Assembly (NCBI GenBank): GCA_024642115.1
Contig: JAHEBU010000004.1
Span: 62,001-126,000 of the forward strand
Reading direction: 5' to 3'
Length of the DNA stretch: 64,000 nucleotides
DNA from: Marivivens sp.
Lineage (GTDB): Bacteria > Pseudomonadota > Alphaproteobacteria > Rhodobacterales > Rhodobacteraceae
In this document: one piece after another, positions 1 to 7,407 of the stretch
Position numbering within the stretch: position 1 is the stretch's first letter
Layout: every line of letters starts with the position of its first letter
Position numbers and translations under genes: made by a program
The notes under the pieces: model-generated
Told to the model about the DNA's origin: nothing
Seen by the model: only the letters and a program-made list of their open reading frames with translations
The model's database searches: none

Positions 1-1659
1 GCCGCTGGTGACGGTCACGACCATATCCTCGCGCTCGATCAGGTCCTCGTCTTCCAGATCGCCCGCCCAATCCACGATCTCGGTCCGGCGCGGCACGGCA
101 AAAAGATCGCGCACCTCTTTGAGTTCGTTGGATATAATCTCCATGATGCGCTCGCGGCTGGCGAGGATGGCAAGGTATTCCTTGATCTTGCCCGCCAGAT
201 CCTGAAGCTCGTCCGTCACTTCCTTGACGCCCAACTGGGTCAGGCGTTGCAGGCGCAGGTCGAGGATGGCGCGGACCTGAAGATCGGACAGGTTATAGGT
301 CCCGTCGTCGTTCATGGTGTGCGTCGGGTCGTCGATCAGCTTGATATATTCGGCGATCTCGTGCGCGGGCCAGCGGCGACCCATCAGTTTTTCGCGGGCA
401 TCGGCGGCGTCGGCAGAGGCGCGGATGGTCGCCACAACCTCGTCCACGTTGCTGACGGCCACAGCCAGACCGCACAGGATGTGGGACCGTTCGCGGGCCT
501 TGCGAAGCTCAAAGGCGGTCCGGCGCGCCACAACTTCCTCGCGGAAGTCTATGAAATAGCTCAGGAAAGCCCTCAGGGTCAGCTGTTCGGGGCGTCCGCC
601 GTTCAACGCCAGCATATTGCAGCCGAACGAGGTCTGCATGGGGGTAAAGCGGAACAACTGGTTCAGCACCACATCGGCCGTCGCATCGCGTTTGAGTTCC
701 ACCACGACCCGCACGCCGTTGCGGTCGGATTCGTCCTGGACATGGGCGATGCCTTCGATCCGTTTGTCGCGGGCGGCCTCGGCGATGCGGTCGATCATGA
801 CGGATTTGTTCACCTGATAGGGAATCTCGTCGATGACGATGGCCCAGCGATCCTTGCGCAATTCTTCCACATGCGTTTTTGCCCGGATCACGACGGACCC
901 GCGCCCTTCAAGATACGCCTTGCGTGCGCCAGATCGGCCCAGCATCAGCCCGCCGGTGGGGAAATCGGGGCCGGGGACATAGTCGATCAGGTCCTCGGAC
1001 GTCAGGTCCGGATTGTCGATCAGGGCCAGCGTGGCGGTGACGACTTCGCCCAGGTTATGGGGCGGGATATTGGTGGCCATGCCCACGGCAATGCCGCCCG
1101 CGCCGTTGACCAGCATGTTGGGATAGCGGGCAGGCAGGACGGTTGGCTCGCGGTCCTTGCCGTCATAATTGTCTTGGAAATCAACGGTGTCCTTGTCGAT
1201 ATCTGCCAGCAGATAGGACGCCGGTTTGTCCATCCGGACCTCGGTATAGCGCATGGCGGCGGCGTTATCGCCATCCATCGAGCCAAAGTTTCCCTGACCG
1301 TCGAGCAACGGCAGCGACATCGAAAACGGCTGCGCCATCCGCACCAGTGCGTCGTAAATGGCCGAGTCGCCGTGCGGGTGATATTTCCCCATCACGTCGC
1401 CGACGGGCCGCGCGGATTTGCGGTAGGGTTTGTCGTGCGTGTTTCCGGTTTCATGCATTGCGTACAAAATACGCCGATGCACAGGTTTCAGGCCATCGCG
1501 CAGATCAGGTATAGCCCGGCTGACGATGACCGACATGGCATAGTCGAGGTAGGAGGTTTTGAGTTCGTGTTCGATCGACACCCGCGGCCCGTGATGCGGA
1601 TTTACCCACTCGGGTGTGGAATCGTCATCATTATCAGGGGGTTGGGGCGTATCGCTCAC
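1..1659 (-). CDS. gyrA: DNA gyrase subunit A (gyrA), N-terminal part, cut by window edge
   Basis: GyrA cleaves and rejoins DNA in the A2B2 gyrase that introduces negative supercoils. Reading the minus strand from a GTG at 1659 gives 553 codons running off the left edge, so the C-terminal DNA-wrapping domain lies outside. The breakage-reunion domain is clear: [33 protein letters not shown] and [13 protein letters not shown], with the active-site tyrosine at about residue 138. The quinolone-resistance positions equivalent to E. coli S83 and D87 are Ser99 and Asp103, the usual susceptible state. GyrA is preferred over ParC because of the [20 protein letters not shown] block familiar from rhodobacteral GyrA; ParC is the only real alternative. 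The GTG start is the only in-frame start before the family N-terminus, and its ribosome-binding site is weak. The gene is divergent from usg. Confidence 0.93.
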   Translation of the reverse strand, partial: MSDTPQPPDNDDDSTPEWVNPHHGPRVSIEHELKTSYLDYAMSVIVSRAIPDLRDGLKPVHRRILYAMHETGNTHDKPYRKSARPVGDVMGKYHPHGDSAIYDALVRMAQPFSMSLPLLDGQGNFGSMDGDNAAAMRYTEVRMDKPASYLLADIDKDTVDFQDNYDGKDREPTVLPARYPNMLVNGAGGIAVGMATNIPPHNLGEVVTATLALIDNPDLTSEDLIDYVPGPDFPTGGLMLGRSGARKAYLEGRGSVVIRAKTHVEELRKDRWAIVIDEIPYQVNKSVMIDRIAEAARDKRIEGIAHVQDESDRNGVRVVVELKRDATADVVLNQLFRFTPMQTSFGCNMLALNGGRPEQLTLRAFLSYFIDFREEVVARRTAFELRKARERSHILCGLAVAVSNVDEVVATIRASADAADAREKLMGRRWPAHEIAEYIKLIDDPTHTMNDDGTYNLSDLQVRAILDLRLQRLTQLGVKEVTDELQDLAGKIKEYLAILASRERIMEIISNELKEVRDLFAVPRRTEIVDWAGDLEDEDLIEREDMVVTVTSG

Positions 1660-1781
1660 GTCGGGTACCTGTGCCTATATCTAGTTGGGATTGGTATATC
1701 AGACCCAGTCTGTAGTGTGCAATGGCCGAAGGATGGCCCATTTGGCAGCGTTCGGCGTGGACTGCTAACAAACTGTTTTCA

Positions 1782-1811
1782 TTGACTTTTAGTAAATCCG
1801 TGGTCTGATTT
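1782..1811 (+). promoter_or_regulatory. Candidate sigma70-type promoter for usg
   Basis: TTGACT at 1782-1787 matches five of six bases of the -35 consensus. A weak -10-like TGATTT lies about 18 bases downstream, in the AT-rich part of the gyrA/usg divergent spacer. The start codon of usg follows about 30 bases later behind an AGGAG. The -10 is poor, so this is tentative. Confidence 0.3.
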
Positions 1812-1842
1812 TTCTACTGGCAGCAAGATCAGGAGAATTGAG

Positions 1843-2109
1843 ATGCCGAGCGAGACCGAAATGATGCTCAAGGGATACGGTCTGACCACAGCCGAGATGA
1901 CCTACAAGATGCCCGACCACAAGCATGTGCTGAACACCTTTGTCTGGCAGGATTATGATCTGGCCCCGGACCATCAGCGCCTGTTTTCGTTCATCGAATA
2001 CTGGCAAAAGAATATCGAGGGGCCGTTGCATTCGGTTCGCTTTGTACATCGCAAGCTGATCGCGCCGGGCGCGTGGCGACATGTGAGCGGGGAGTTCAAA
2101 TACCACTGA
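1843..2109 (+). CDS. usg: Usg family protein
   Basis: An 88-residue protein of the alphaproteobacterial Usg family, named after a gene beside the trp operon in Caulobacter; its function is unknown. The recognisable family features are the MLKGYGLTTAEMTY start, the central TFVWQDYDLAPD and the C-terminal EGPLHSVRFVHRKLIAP. The length is typical. AGGAG sits 6-7 bases before the ATG. There is no signal peptide or membrane segment, so it should be cytoplasmic. It stands alone between gyrA (divergent) and the ornithine cyclodeaminase gene (convergent), so context gives no functional clue. Confidence 0.85.
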   Translation: MPSETEMMLKGYGLTTAEMTYKMPDHKHVLNTFVWQDYDLAPDHQRLFSFIEYWQKNIEGPLHSVRFVHRKLIAPGAWRHVSGEFKYH

Positions 2110-2127
2110 ATCAAGGCTGCACCGGGC

Positions 2128-2165
2128 GTACACCGCCCGTACACAGGCTGTACACCGGCTGTACA
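2128..2165. repeat. Four phased GTACA repeats between usg and ocd
   Basis: GTACA occurs at 2128, 2139, 2150 and 2161, a strict 11-base period in the spacer between two convergent stop codons. The last two copies lie in a GGCTGTACA unit. See findings. Confidence 0.7.
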
Positions 2166-2181
2166 GACACACCGTTCGGTC

Positions 2182-3225
2182 TTAGGCCGACCTGTGCAAC
2201 ATGCCGAACAGATCGCGCGGGTCGTCGGGGTCGGCCAGCATGTCCAGATCGACGTAATAGGGCGTGCCTTTGATCCTGTCGCGGATGTAGCGCAGCGCAC
2301 TGAAATCCTCGATCGCGAAACCGACCGAGTCGAACAGGGTGATTTCAGCGGTGGACGTGCGCCCCTTGGTCTGGCTTGCCATCACTTGCCAAAGTTCGAC
2401 CACCGGATGATCGGCGGGCAGTTGCTGGATCTCGCCCTCGATCCGGGTCTGGGGCGGGTATTCGACAAAAATGGTGGACCGCCGCAGGATGTCAGCGTGC
2501 AGTTCGGTCTTGCCGGGGCAGTCGCCGCCGATCGCGTTGATGTGGACGCCGCTGCCCACCATGTTGTCGGTCAGGATGGTCTGGTTTTTCTTGTCCGCAG
2601 TGACGGTGGTGATGATCTGCGCCCCTTCGAGCGCCTGTTCGGGCGTGGTGCAGGGGATAACGGTCAGTCCGTGACCCACCAGATTGCGGGCGCATTTTTC
2701 GGTCGCGCCTGCGTCGATGTCATAGAGCCGGACGGTGGTGATCCCGCAGACCGCCTTGAACGCGAGGCATTGGAATTCGGACTGCGCCCCGTTGCCGATG
2801 ACCGCCATCGTGGTGGCATTTTCGGGGGCCAGATGCCGCGCCGCCAGTGCCGACATGGCCGCCGTGCGCAGCGCGGTCAGCAGGGTCATTTCCGACAACA
2901 GCACTGGATAGCCGGTGTGGACGTCCGCCAATAATCCAAAGGCTGTAACAGTTTGCAGCCCTTCCTTCATGTTCTTGGGGTGGCCGTTGACGTATTTGAA
3001 GCCATAAAGGTCAGCATCCGCCGTGGGCATCAGTTCGATCACGCCCACGTCCGAATGAGAGGCCACGCGCGGCGTCTTGTCGAATTGTTCCCAGCGCAGG
3101 AAATCGGCCTCGATCTCGACCGCAAGGTCGCGCAGCACTTGTTCGACACCGATGTGCAGCACAAGGTTCATCATGTGCTGGACCGAGACGAAGGGAACCA
3201 GAGCCTTTCTTGACGGGGGTGTCAT
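2182..3225 (-). CDS. ocd: Ornithine cyclodeaminase
   Basis: Converts L-ornithine to L-proline and ammonia using tightly bound NAD+, the second step of the arginine-to-proline route. The 347-residue protein has the mu-crystallin/OCD fold signatures: ELMPTADADLYGFKYVNGHP in the substrate domain, the Rossmann motif VIGNGAQSEFQ at about residue 140, then TTVTADKKNQTILTDNM and GGDCPGKTELH, which are typical of the Agrobacterium-type enzyme. Its start overlaps the stop of the arginase gene by four bases (ATGA), indicating translational coupling and a shared arginine-catabolic operon. The divergent Lrp/AsnC gene is the likely regulator. Confidence 0.93.
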   Translation of the reverse strand: MTPPSRKALVPFVSVQHMMNLVLHIGVEQVLRDLAVEIEADFLRWEQFDKTPRVASHSDVGVIELMPTADADLYGFKYVNGHPKNMKEGLQTVTAFGLLADVHTGYPVLLSEMTLLTALRTAAMSALAARHLAPENATTMAVIGNGAQSEFQCLAFKAVCGITTVRLYDIDAGATEKCARNLVGHGLTVIPCTTPEQALEGAQIITTVTADKKNQTILTDNMVGSGVHINAIGGDCPGKTELHADILRRSTIFVEYPPQTRIEGEIQQLPADHPVVELWQVMASQTKGRTSTAEITLFDSVGFAIEDFSALRYIRDRIKGTPYYVDLDMLADPDDPRDLFGMLHRSA

Positions 3226-4151
3226 GCAAAGCTCCGCGTCGGGCGGTCGAATATGCGGCGGCCAAGGAGCGAGGCCGTGAGGTCCACCATGAGTGAGGCG
3301 GTGCGGCCCCGGTCATCAAGGAACGGGTTCAACTCGACAAGGTCGAGCGAGCAGACCAGGCCGTAGTCGTTGAGCATCTCCATCACCAGATGCGCCTCGC
3401 GGGCGGTCGCGCCGCCAGGAACGGTGGTGCCGACGGCGGGCGCGATAGACGGGTCGAGGAAGTCGACGTCGAGCGAGACGTGCAAGATGCCGCCTGCCGC
3501 CTCGACCCGGTCAAGGAAGGCTTCCAATGGCGCGCGGATGCCCTGTTCGTCGATCATCCGCATGTCCACGCGGGTAACGGTCGATTTTTCGAGTGCATCC
3601 CGTTCCGGCCCATCGACCGACCGCAGGCCGATCATGCAAACGTTTTCGGTCGGCACGGTGGCGGGCAGGGCGGGGAAGCCATCGAAATCTGGCCGCCCGG
3701 TGACATACCCGACAGGCGTGCCGTGCAGGTTGCCCGAATCAGAGGTGACGGGCGTGTGGTAGTCGGAGTGAGCGTCGAGCCAGAGCACAAAGAGCGGCTT
3801 GCCGATCCGTGCCGCGTGGGCTGCCATGCCTGCCACTGATCCCAGCGACAGCGCGTGATCGCCGCCGAGGAAGATCGGCAGGCCCTGCGGCGCCGCGTCA
3901 ATCGCCGCCTGCATCAGCGTTTCGGTCCAGCCGATGTTTTCGGCCAGTTGCCACGTCAACGGGTTCTGCGGCTCGGGTGCTGTAACCTTGCGGGGGGCGA
4001 GGTTGCCCATGTCGGTGACGGTATGGCCCAGGGCGGTGATTGCCTCGGCCATGCCAGCGGTGCGGTAGGCGTCAGGGCCCATGAGGCAACCGCGGCGTCG
4101 TTTGCCGCAATCCACAGGAGCGCCGATCAGAATGCAATGTGTGTGTGTCAT
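3222..4151 (-). CDS. rocF: Arginase
   Basis: Hydrolyses L-arginine to L-ornithine and urea with a binuclear manganese centre. The 309-residue protein shows the ureohydrolase metal motifs in order: GGDHALSLGS, then WLDAHSDYHTP, and later SLDVDFLDPSIAPAVGT, which supplies the last two aspartates. The N-terminal APVDCGKRRRGCLMGPDAYR fits arginase rather than agmatinase. It is the first gene of the rocF-ocd operon. The 87-base spacer to the divergent Lrp gene carries an inverted repeat that may be the operator. No urease is visible in this window, so the fate of the urea cannot be told from here. Confidence 0.92.
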   Translation of the reverse strand: MTHTHCILIGAPVDCGKRRRGCLMGPDAYRTAGMAEAITALGHTVTDMGNLAPRKVTAPEPQNPLTWQLAENIGWTETLMQAAIDAAPQGLPIFLGGDHALSLGSVAGMAAHAARIGKPLFVLWLDAHSDYHTPVTSDSGNLHGTPVGYVTGRPDFDGFPALPATVPTENVCMIGLRSVDGPERDALEKSTVTRVDMRMIDEQGIRAPLEAFLDRVEAAGGILHVSLDVDFLDPSIAPAVGTTVPGGATAREAHLVMEMLNDYGLVCSLDLVELNPFLDDRGRTASLMVDLTASLLGRRIFDRPTRSFA

Positions 4152-4166
4152 GCCCCGAGTTATGTG

Positions 4167-4217
4167 GTCAAAGCGGGGATGGATAAAGCGGGCATTTTGT
4201 GCGAAACGGGCTTTGAC
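4167..4217. promoter_or_regulatory. Inverted repeat in the arginase/Lrp divergent control region
   Basis: GTCAAAGC (4167-4174) and GCTTTGAC (4210-4217) are exact inverted copies with centres 43 bases apart, about four helical turns. The right arm runs into TTTGACTGATCAAA, itself a short inverted repeat. This is a plausible binding site for the adjacent Lrp-type regulator, an inference from position and symmetry. Confidence 0.45.
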
Positions 4218-4238
4218 TGATCAAAATGGATAACTGGT

Positions 4239-4670
4239 ATGGACGATCTGGACAATACCCTGCTGGCAGCCCTGAAACGCGATGGTCGCGCGTCGCTGTC
4301 AGAGCTTGCCGCCGATCTGGGTGTCACCCGCACGACCGTCCGCGCCCGCCTGTCCCGGCTGGTCGATAGTGGCGAGATTGCGGGGTTTACCGTGCTCACC
4401 CGGGCCGATGTCGCCCCCAGCCCGGTGCGCGGGTTGATGATGCTGGGGATCGAGGGGCGGGGGACGGAAAAGATCATGGCCCGGCTGACCGGGATGCCGC
4501 AGGTTCTGGCAGTTCATTCCACCAACGGGTCGTGGGATCTGATCGTCGAGATTGGCACGGGAACGCTTGAGGCGCTGGACGAGGTTCTGTTTGCCATCCG
4601 CCGGATCGAAGGGGTGACGCGCAGCGAGACGAACCTGCTGTTATCGACCCGCCGCGCCGCCCGCCGTTAA
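4239..4670 (+). CDS. Lrp/AsnC family transcriptional regulator
   Basis: A 143-residue leucine-responsive-type regulator. The N-terminal winged helix-turn-helix (about residues 4-50, LAALKRDGRASLSELAADLG then TRTTVRARLSRL) is followed by a RAM ligand/oligomerisation domain (about 65-138, with STNGSWDLIVEIGTGTLEAL). Such proteins form octamers and commonly respond to the amino acid handled by a neighbouring catabolic operon. It is transcribed away from arginase-ocd, so arginine or ornithine is the obvious candidate effector (inference). Its TAA stop interlocks with the TAA of dsbB in a TTAA palindrome. Confidence 0.88.
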   Translation: MDDLDNTLLAALKRDGRASLSELAADLGVTRTTVRARLSRLVDSGEIAGFTVLTRADVAPSPVRGLMMLGIEGRGTEKIMARLTGMPQVLAVHSTNGSWDLIVEIGTGTLEALDEVLFAIRRIEGVTRSETNLLLSTRRAARR

Positions 4671-5113
4671 CGCTTTGCCCGGTAGGCCGCGATCCAGAGG
4701 ATCACCAGCCCCAGCGACAGGATTCCGTTCCAGGTGGGCATGGACAGCCCGGCAAAGGCCCAGCTGATCTGGTCGCACATGATAAGGCGCGGTCCTTCGG
4801 GGGCCAGTAGGTCGCCGGTGATCGGCCCGCCGCCGGTGCAACTGCTGGGGCCGGCCCACCAGTGCTGTTCGACGCCCGAATGGTAGAACCCAAGGACGCA
4901 GGTCGTCAGCGCGGCCAATCCGCCCAGACCGACAAAGATGCGGTTGCCAAACGTCAGCGCCAGCCCGCCCAGAACGATCGCCGCCGCGTGGGGCCAGCGT
5001 TGCCACAGGCACATCTCGCACGGTGCATATCCCAGCGACTGGAACAGGAACGCCCCCGCCAGTAGCGCGAATGATCCGCCAGCGGCGAGAAAGACAAGGG
5101 TATTTCGTGTCAT
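4667..5113 (-). CDS. dsbB: Disulfide bond formation protein B
   Basis: An inner-membrane protein that reoxidises periplasmic DsbA and passes electrons to quinone. In 148 residues there are four membrane segments and both redox cysteine pairs: Cys32-x-x-Cys35 (YAPCEMCLW) in the first periplasmic loop, and Cys92 with Cys113 in the second. The start overlaps the stop of the upstream DedA/YqaA gene by four bases, so the two are probably co-transcribed. The end overlaps the convergent Lrp gene. The length is slightly short but normal for alphaproteobacterial DsbB-like proteins. Confidence 0.88.
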   Translation of the reverse strand: MTRNTLVFLAAGGSFALLAGAFLFQSLGYAPCEMCLWQRWPHAAAIVLGGLALTFGNRIFVGLGGLAALTTCVLGFYHSGVEQHWWAGPSSCTGGGPITGDLLAPEGPRLIMCDQISWAFAGLSMPTWNGILSLGLVILWIAAYRAKR

Positions 5114-5688
5114 AGGTATTTCACCACGATAAATCCGCCGACCAAGAGCACGCAGAAGACTGTAAAGACAAGCCCGAGTCTGCGTTCGATGAAATCACGA
5201 ATGGGTGCGCCGTATTTCCACAAGAGTGCGGCCACCAGAAAGAACCGCAGCGCCCGTGCGACGATGGCCGACAGGATGAAGATGGGCAGCGACAGACCCG
5301 TGGCCCCGGACGCGATGGTCACCACCTTGAACGGGAACGGCGTCACCCCGGCGATCAACACGGCCCAGGCCCCATATTGGTTGAACCGTTCCGCAAAGCT
5401 GTCAAAGGCCGCTGCCTTGCCATAGAAATCGAGGATGGGTTTGCCCACGGTCTCGAACAGGCCCCAGCCGATATAGTAGCCCAGAAGCCCGCCCAGGACG
5501 GAGGCCACCGTGCAGACCGTCGCGATCCAGAACGCCCGTTTTGGTTGGGCGAGGATCAGCGGGATCATCAGGATGTCCGGCGGGATTGGAAAGAACGAGG
5601 ATTCCACAAAGGCAATCGCCGCCAGCGCCCACAAGGCATACCGCCCCTGAGCCAGCGACAGGGTCCAGTCGTAAAGACGGCGCAGCAT
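5110..5688 (-). CDS. YqaA/DedA family inner-membrane protein
   Basis: A 192-residue polytopic protein of the SNARE-associated/DedA superfamily, YqaA branch. Seen are the FVESSFFPIPPDILMIPLIL motif near the N-terminus, a GLLGYYIGWGLFE re-entrant glycine-rich stretch, and FKVVTIASGATGLSLPIFI. DedA-type proteins are linked to membrane lipid translocation and proton-dependent homeostasis, but the exact role of YqaA is not established. The ATG at 5688 is chosen because the family starts with LRRLYDWTLSLA; the frame stays open a further 33 codons upstream without family similarity. It is coupled to dsbB by an ATGA overlap. Confidence 0.83.
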   Translation of the reverse strand: MLRRLYDWTLSLAQGRYALWALAAIAFVESSFFPIPPDILMIPLILAQPKRAFWIATVCTVASVLGGLLGYYIGWGLFETVGKPILDFYGKAAAFDSFAERFNQYGAWAVLIAGVTPFPFKVVTIASGATGLSLPIFILSAIVARALRFFLVAALLWKYGAPIRDFIERRLGLVFTVFCVLLVGGFIVVKYL

Positions 5689-5804
5689 GGTTCGGTCCGT
5701 TCGCAATTTTGCGCCCATAGGCCATGCCCGGCCCGCGCGGTCAACCTTGCGATATGGGCCGACATGGATAGAGTTGCCCCCAGACACGAGTTCAGGAGAG
5801 TGTG

Positions 5805-6656
5805 ATGAAGTGGCAGGGGCGACGCGGCAGCGGGAACATTGTGGACCGACGCAGGTCTGGCGCGGCCTCGGCCGGGGGCATCGGCGGGATCGGTGCGGTG
5901 CTGCTGCTGCTGGTCGGCTGGTACTTTGGCGTCGACGTGACTCCGTTTTTGAACGGTGGATCGGCCGGGGGCATTTCCAACGGCGGATCGGTTGAAATCA
6001 CCGCGCAGGATGAACAGGCCGCCCAGTTCGTATCGGTCACTCTGGCCGATACAGAGGAGATCTGGGCCGACGTGTTCCGCCGTCAGGTCGGCAAAGACTA
6101 TGTGCCGCCGCAACTGGTTCTGTTCAAAGGACAATACGGGTCGGCTTGCGGGTCGGCCTCGGCGGCGACCGGCCCGTTCTATTGTCCGGGCGACAAGCAG
6201 ATCTATCTCGACACCGATTTCTTTGTGACCTTGCAGCAGCAACTGGGGGCAGGGGGCGATTTCGCAGAGGCCTATGTCGTGGCGCACGAGGTCGGCCATG
6301 CCGTGCAGGACCAGATCGGCACACTGGCCCAGGCCAACCAGATCCGGTCGCAGGTGTCCGAGGCTGACAGCAACGCCATCTCGGTCCTGATCGAATTGCA
6401 GGCCGATTGTTACGCGGGGATCTGGGCGACCAAGGCCAACGACAAATTCGGATCCTTGGAGCGTGGCGACATCGCCGAGGCGATGAATGCCGCAGCGAAG
6501 ATCGGTGACGATACGTTGCAGCGCAATGCTGGGCAGCGCGTTCGTCCCGACGCCTTTACCCACGGCACGTCTGCCCAGCGGCAGCGCTGGTTTCAGCGCG
6601 GGTATGACAGTGGCGATCTGTCCAATTGTGACACGTTTTCAGCCAGCCAACTGTGA
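5805..6656 (+). CDS. YpfJ-type neutral zinc metallopeptidase
   Basis: A 283-residue predicted membrane-anchored metallopeptidase of the YpfJ/KPN_02809 family. A single membrane segment at about residues 20-42 (GGIGGIGAVLLLLVGWYFG) is followed by a periplasmic catalytic domain with the HEVGH zinc motif (about His161 to His165) and ELQADCYAG as the third-ligand region. The physiological substrate is not known. The ATG at 5805 is preferred over the GTG at 5802 because AGGAG at 5794-5798 has better spacing to it. It is divergent from the YqaA-dsbB pair, with about 115 bases between start codons. Confidence 0.86.
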   Translation: MKWQGRRGSGNIVDRRRSGAASAGGIGGIGAVLLLLVGWYFGVDVTPFLNGGSAGGISNGGSVEITAQDEQAAQFVSVTLADTEEIWADVFRRQVGKDYVPPQLVLFKGQYGSACGSASAATGPFYCPGDKQIYLDTDFFVTLQQQLGAGGDFAEAYVVAHEVGHAVQDQIGTLAQANQIRSQVSEADSNAISVLIELQADCYAGIWATKANDKFGSLERGDIAEAMNAAAKIGDDTLQRNAGQRVRPDAFTHGTSAQRQRWFQRGYDSGDLSNCDTFSASQL

Positions 6657-6707
6657 TCAACTGACCCGTTGACGGCACGCGCGCACGCGGCTAGACCCTG
6701 CGCGCTG

Positions 6708-6793
6708 GCCGGTGTGGCGGAATGGTAGACGCAGGGGATTCAAAATCCCCCGATGGCAACGTCGTGTGGGTTCGAGTCCCTCCACCGGCACCA
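6708..6793 (+). tRNA. tRNA-Leu (anticodon CAA)
   Basis: The acceptor arms GCCGGTG (6708-6714) and CACCGGC (6783-6789) pair perfectly and are followed by an encoded ACCA. The anticodon stem-loop GGGGATT-CAA-AATCCCC gives CAA, decoding UUG. A long variable arm (class II tRNA) and the GTTCGAGTCCC T-arm are present. The length is 86 bases including CCA. Confidence 0.97.
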
Positions 6794-7407
6794 GCGAATT
6801 CTTCTAGAAATCGAATCGAATCTGCCAGGTAGGACCCCGAGGATGTCGCGTGCGTCATCAATAGGCGGGGACATCTGTTATTGGTTCCATCACAGATACA
6901 GATCGCCCAAATTGTGGTCAAAATTGGACCAGACAATGGCGGCGCGTTAATCATCAGGTGATTGTTCTCGGAACCGTTACAAAATCCTCGGGCCGATCGC
7001 CTTTTGGGTAAGTCCCCTGGCCTTTTGGCCAAAAAGACCTGTCCTTTGGGATAGGATCGCACAAAATTAAGGAAACAGTAACCAATTCAAAGCGCCCTCT
7101 GTGGTCTCGCTTGGCGGTGGTTCGGCCACCTGTTTGCCACAATCAGATCACTTTTCCCCTTTGTCGCGCCAACGGGACAGTCTAAGCAAAAAGCAGCCCA
7201 ACTGGGGGGCAATCCGGCCGATGGGGCGGTCGGGCATCTGGCGCAAGTCAGACGCGAAAATTGGTGTCTGCGGCTTTGGGTCCTTCCCATGCTGACAGTT
7301 GCTTTCGACGGGCCTGAAATGGCGTGTCGTGACCGGGTACGCGGTAAGCGTGTCCGACTGAATGTATGGATAGAACGCTGCGGTGTTCAGGGTATTGGAG
7401 TGGGAAA
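6794..7407. other. 614-base spacer between tRNA-Leu and the first RTX gene
   Basis: No convincing gene is seen on either strand. It contains an AT-rich segment around 6880-6960 and three evenly spaced CCTTTTGG-like boxes at 7000-7050, the middle one inside a perfect TTTTGGCCAAAA palindrome. It probably acts as the regulatory leader of the RTX-Hint gene. There is no integrase or att-like copy of the tRNA 3' end in it. Confidence 0.5.
7000..7050. repeat. Three CCTTTTGG boxes at about 21-base spacing
   Basis: CCTTTTGGG at 7000, CCTTTTGGC at 7021 and CCTTTGGG at 7043 are spaced 21 and 22 bases apart, two helical turns. The middle copy is in TTTTGGCCAAAA (7023-7034). They lie about 360 bases before the RTX start codon. 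See findings. Confidence 0.55.

Noticed and set aside
247-1785. Plus-strand open frame of 512 codons opposite gyrA
   Set aside because: The minus strand encodes unmistakable GyrA motifs over the same span. The plus frame is an antisense shadow produced by GC-rich codon bias, and its translation has no recognisable domain.
6708-7365. Genomic island inserted at tRNA-Leu
   Set aside because: No integrase and no repeat of the tRNA 3' end is seen downstream, and the base composition and gene types remain chromosomal. The RTX genes are typical of the lineage.
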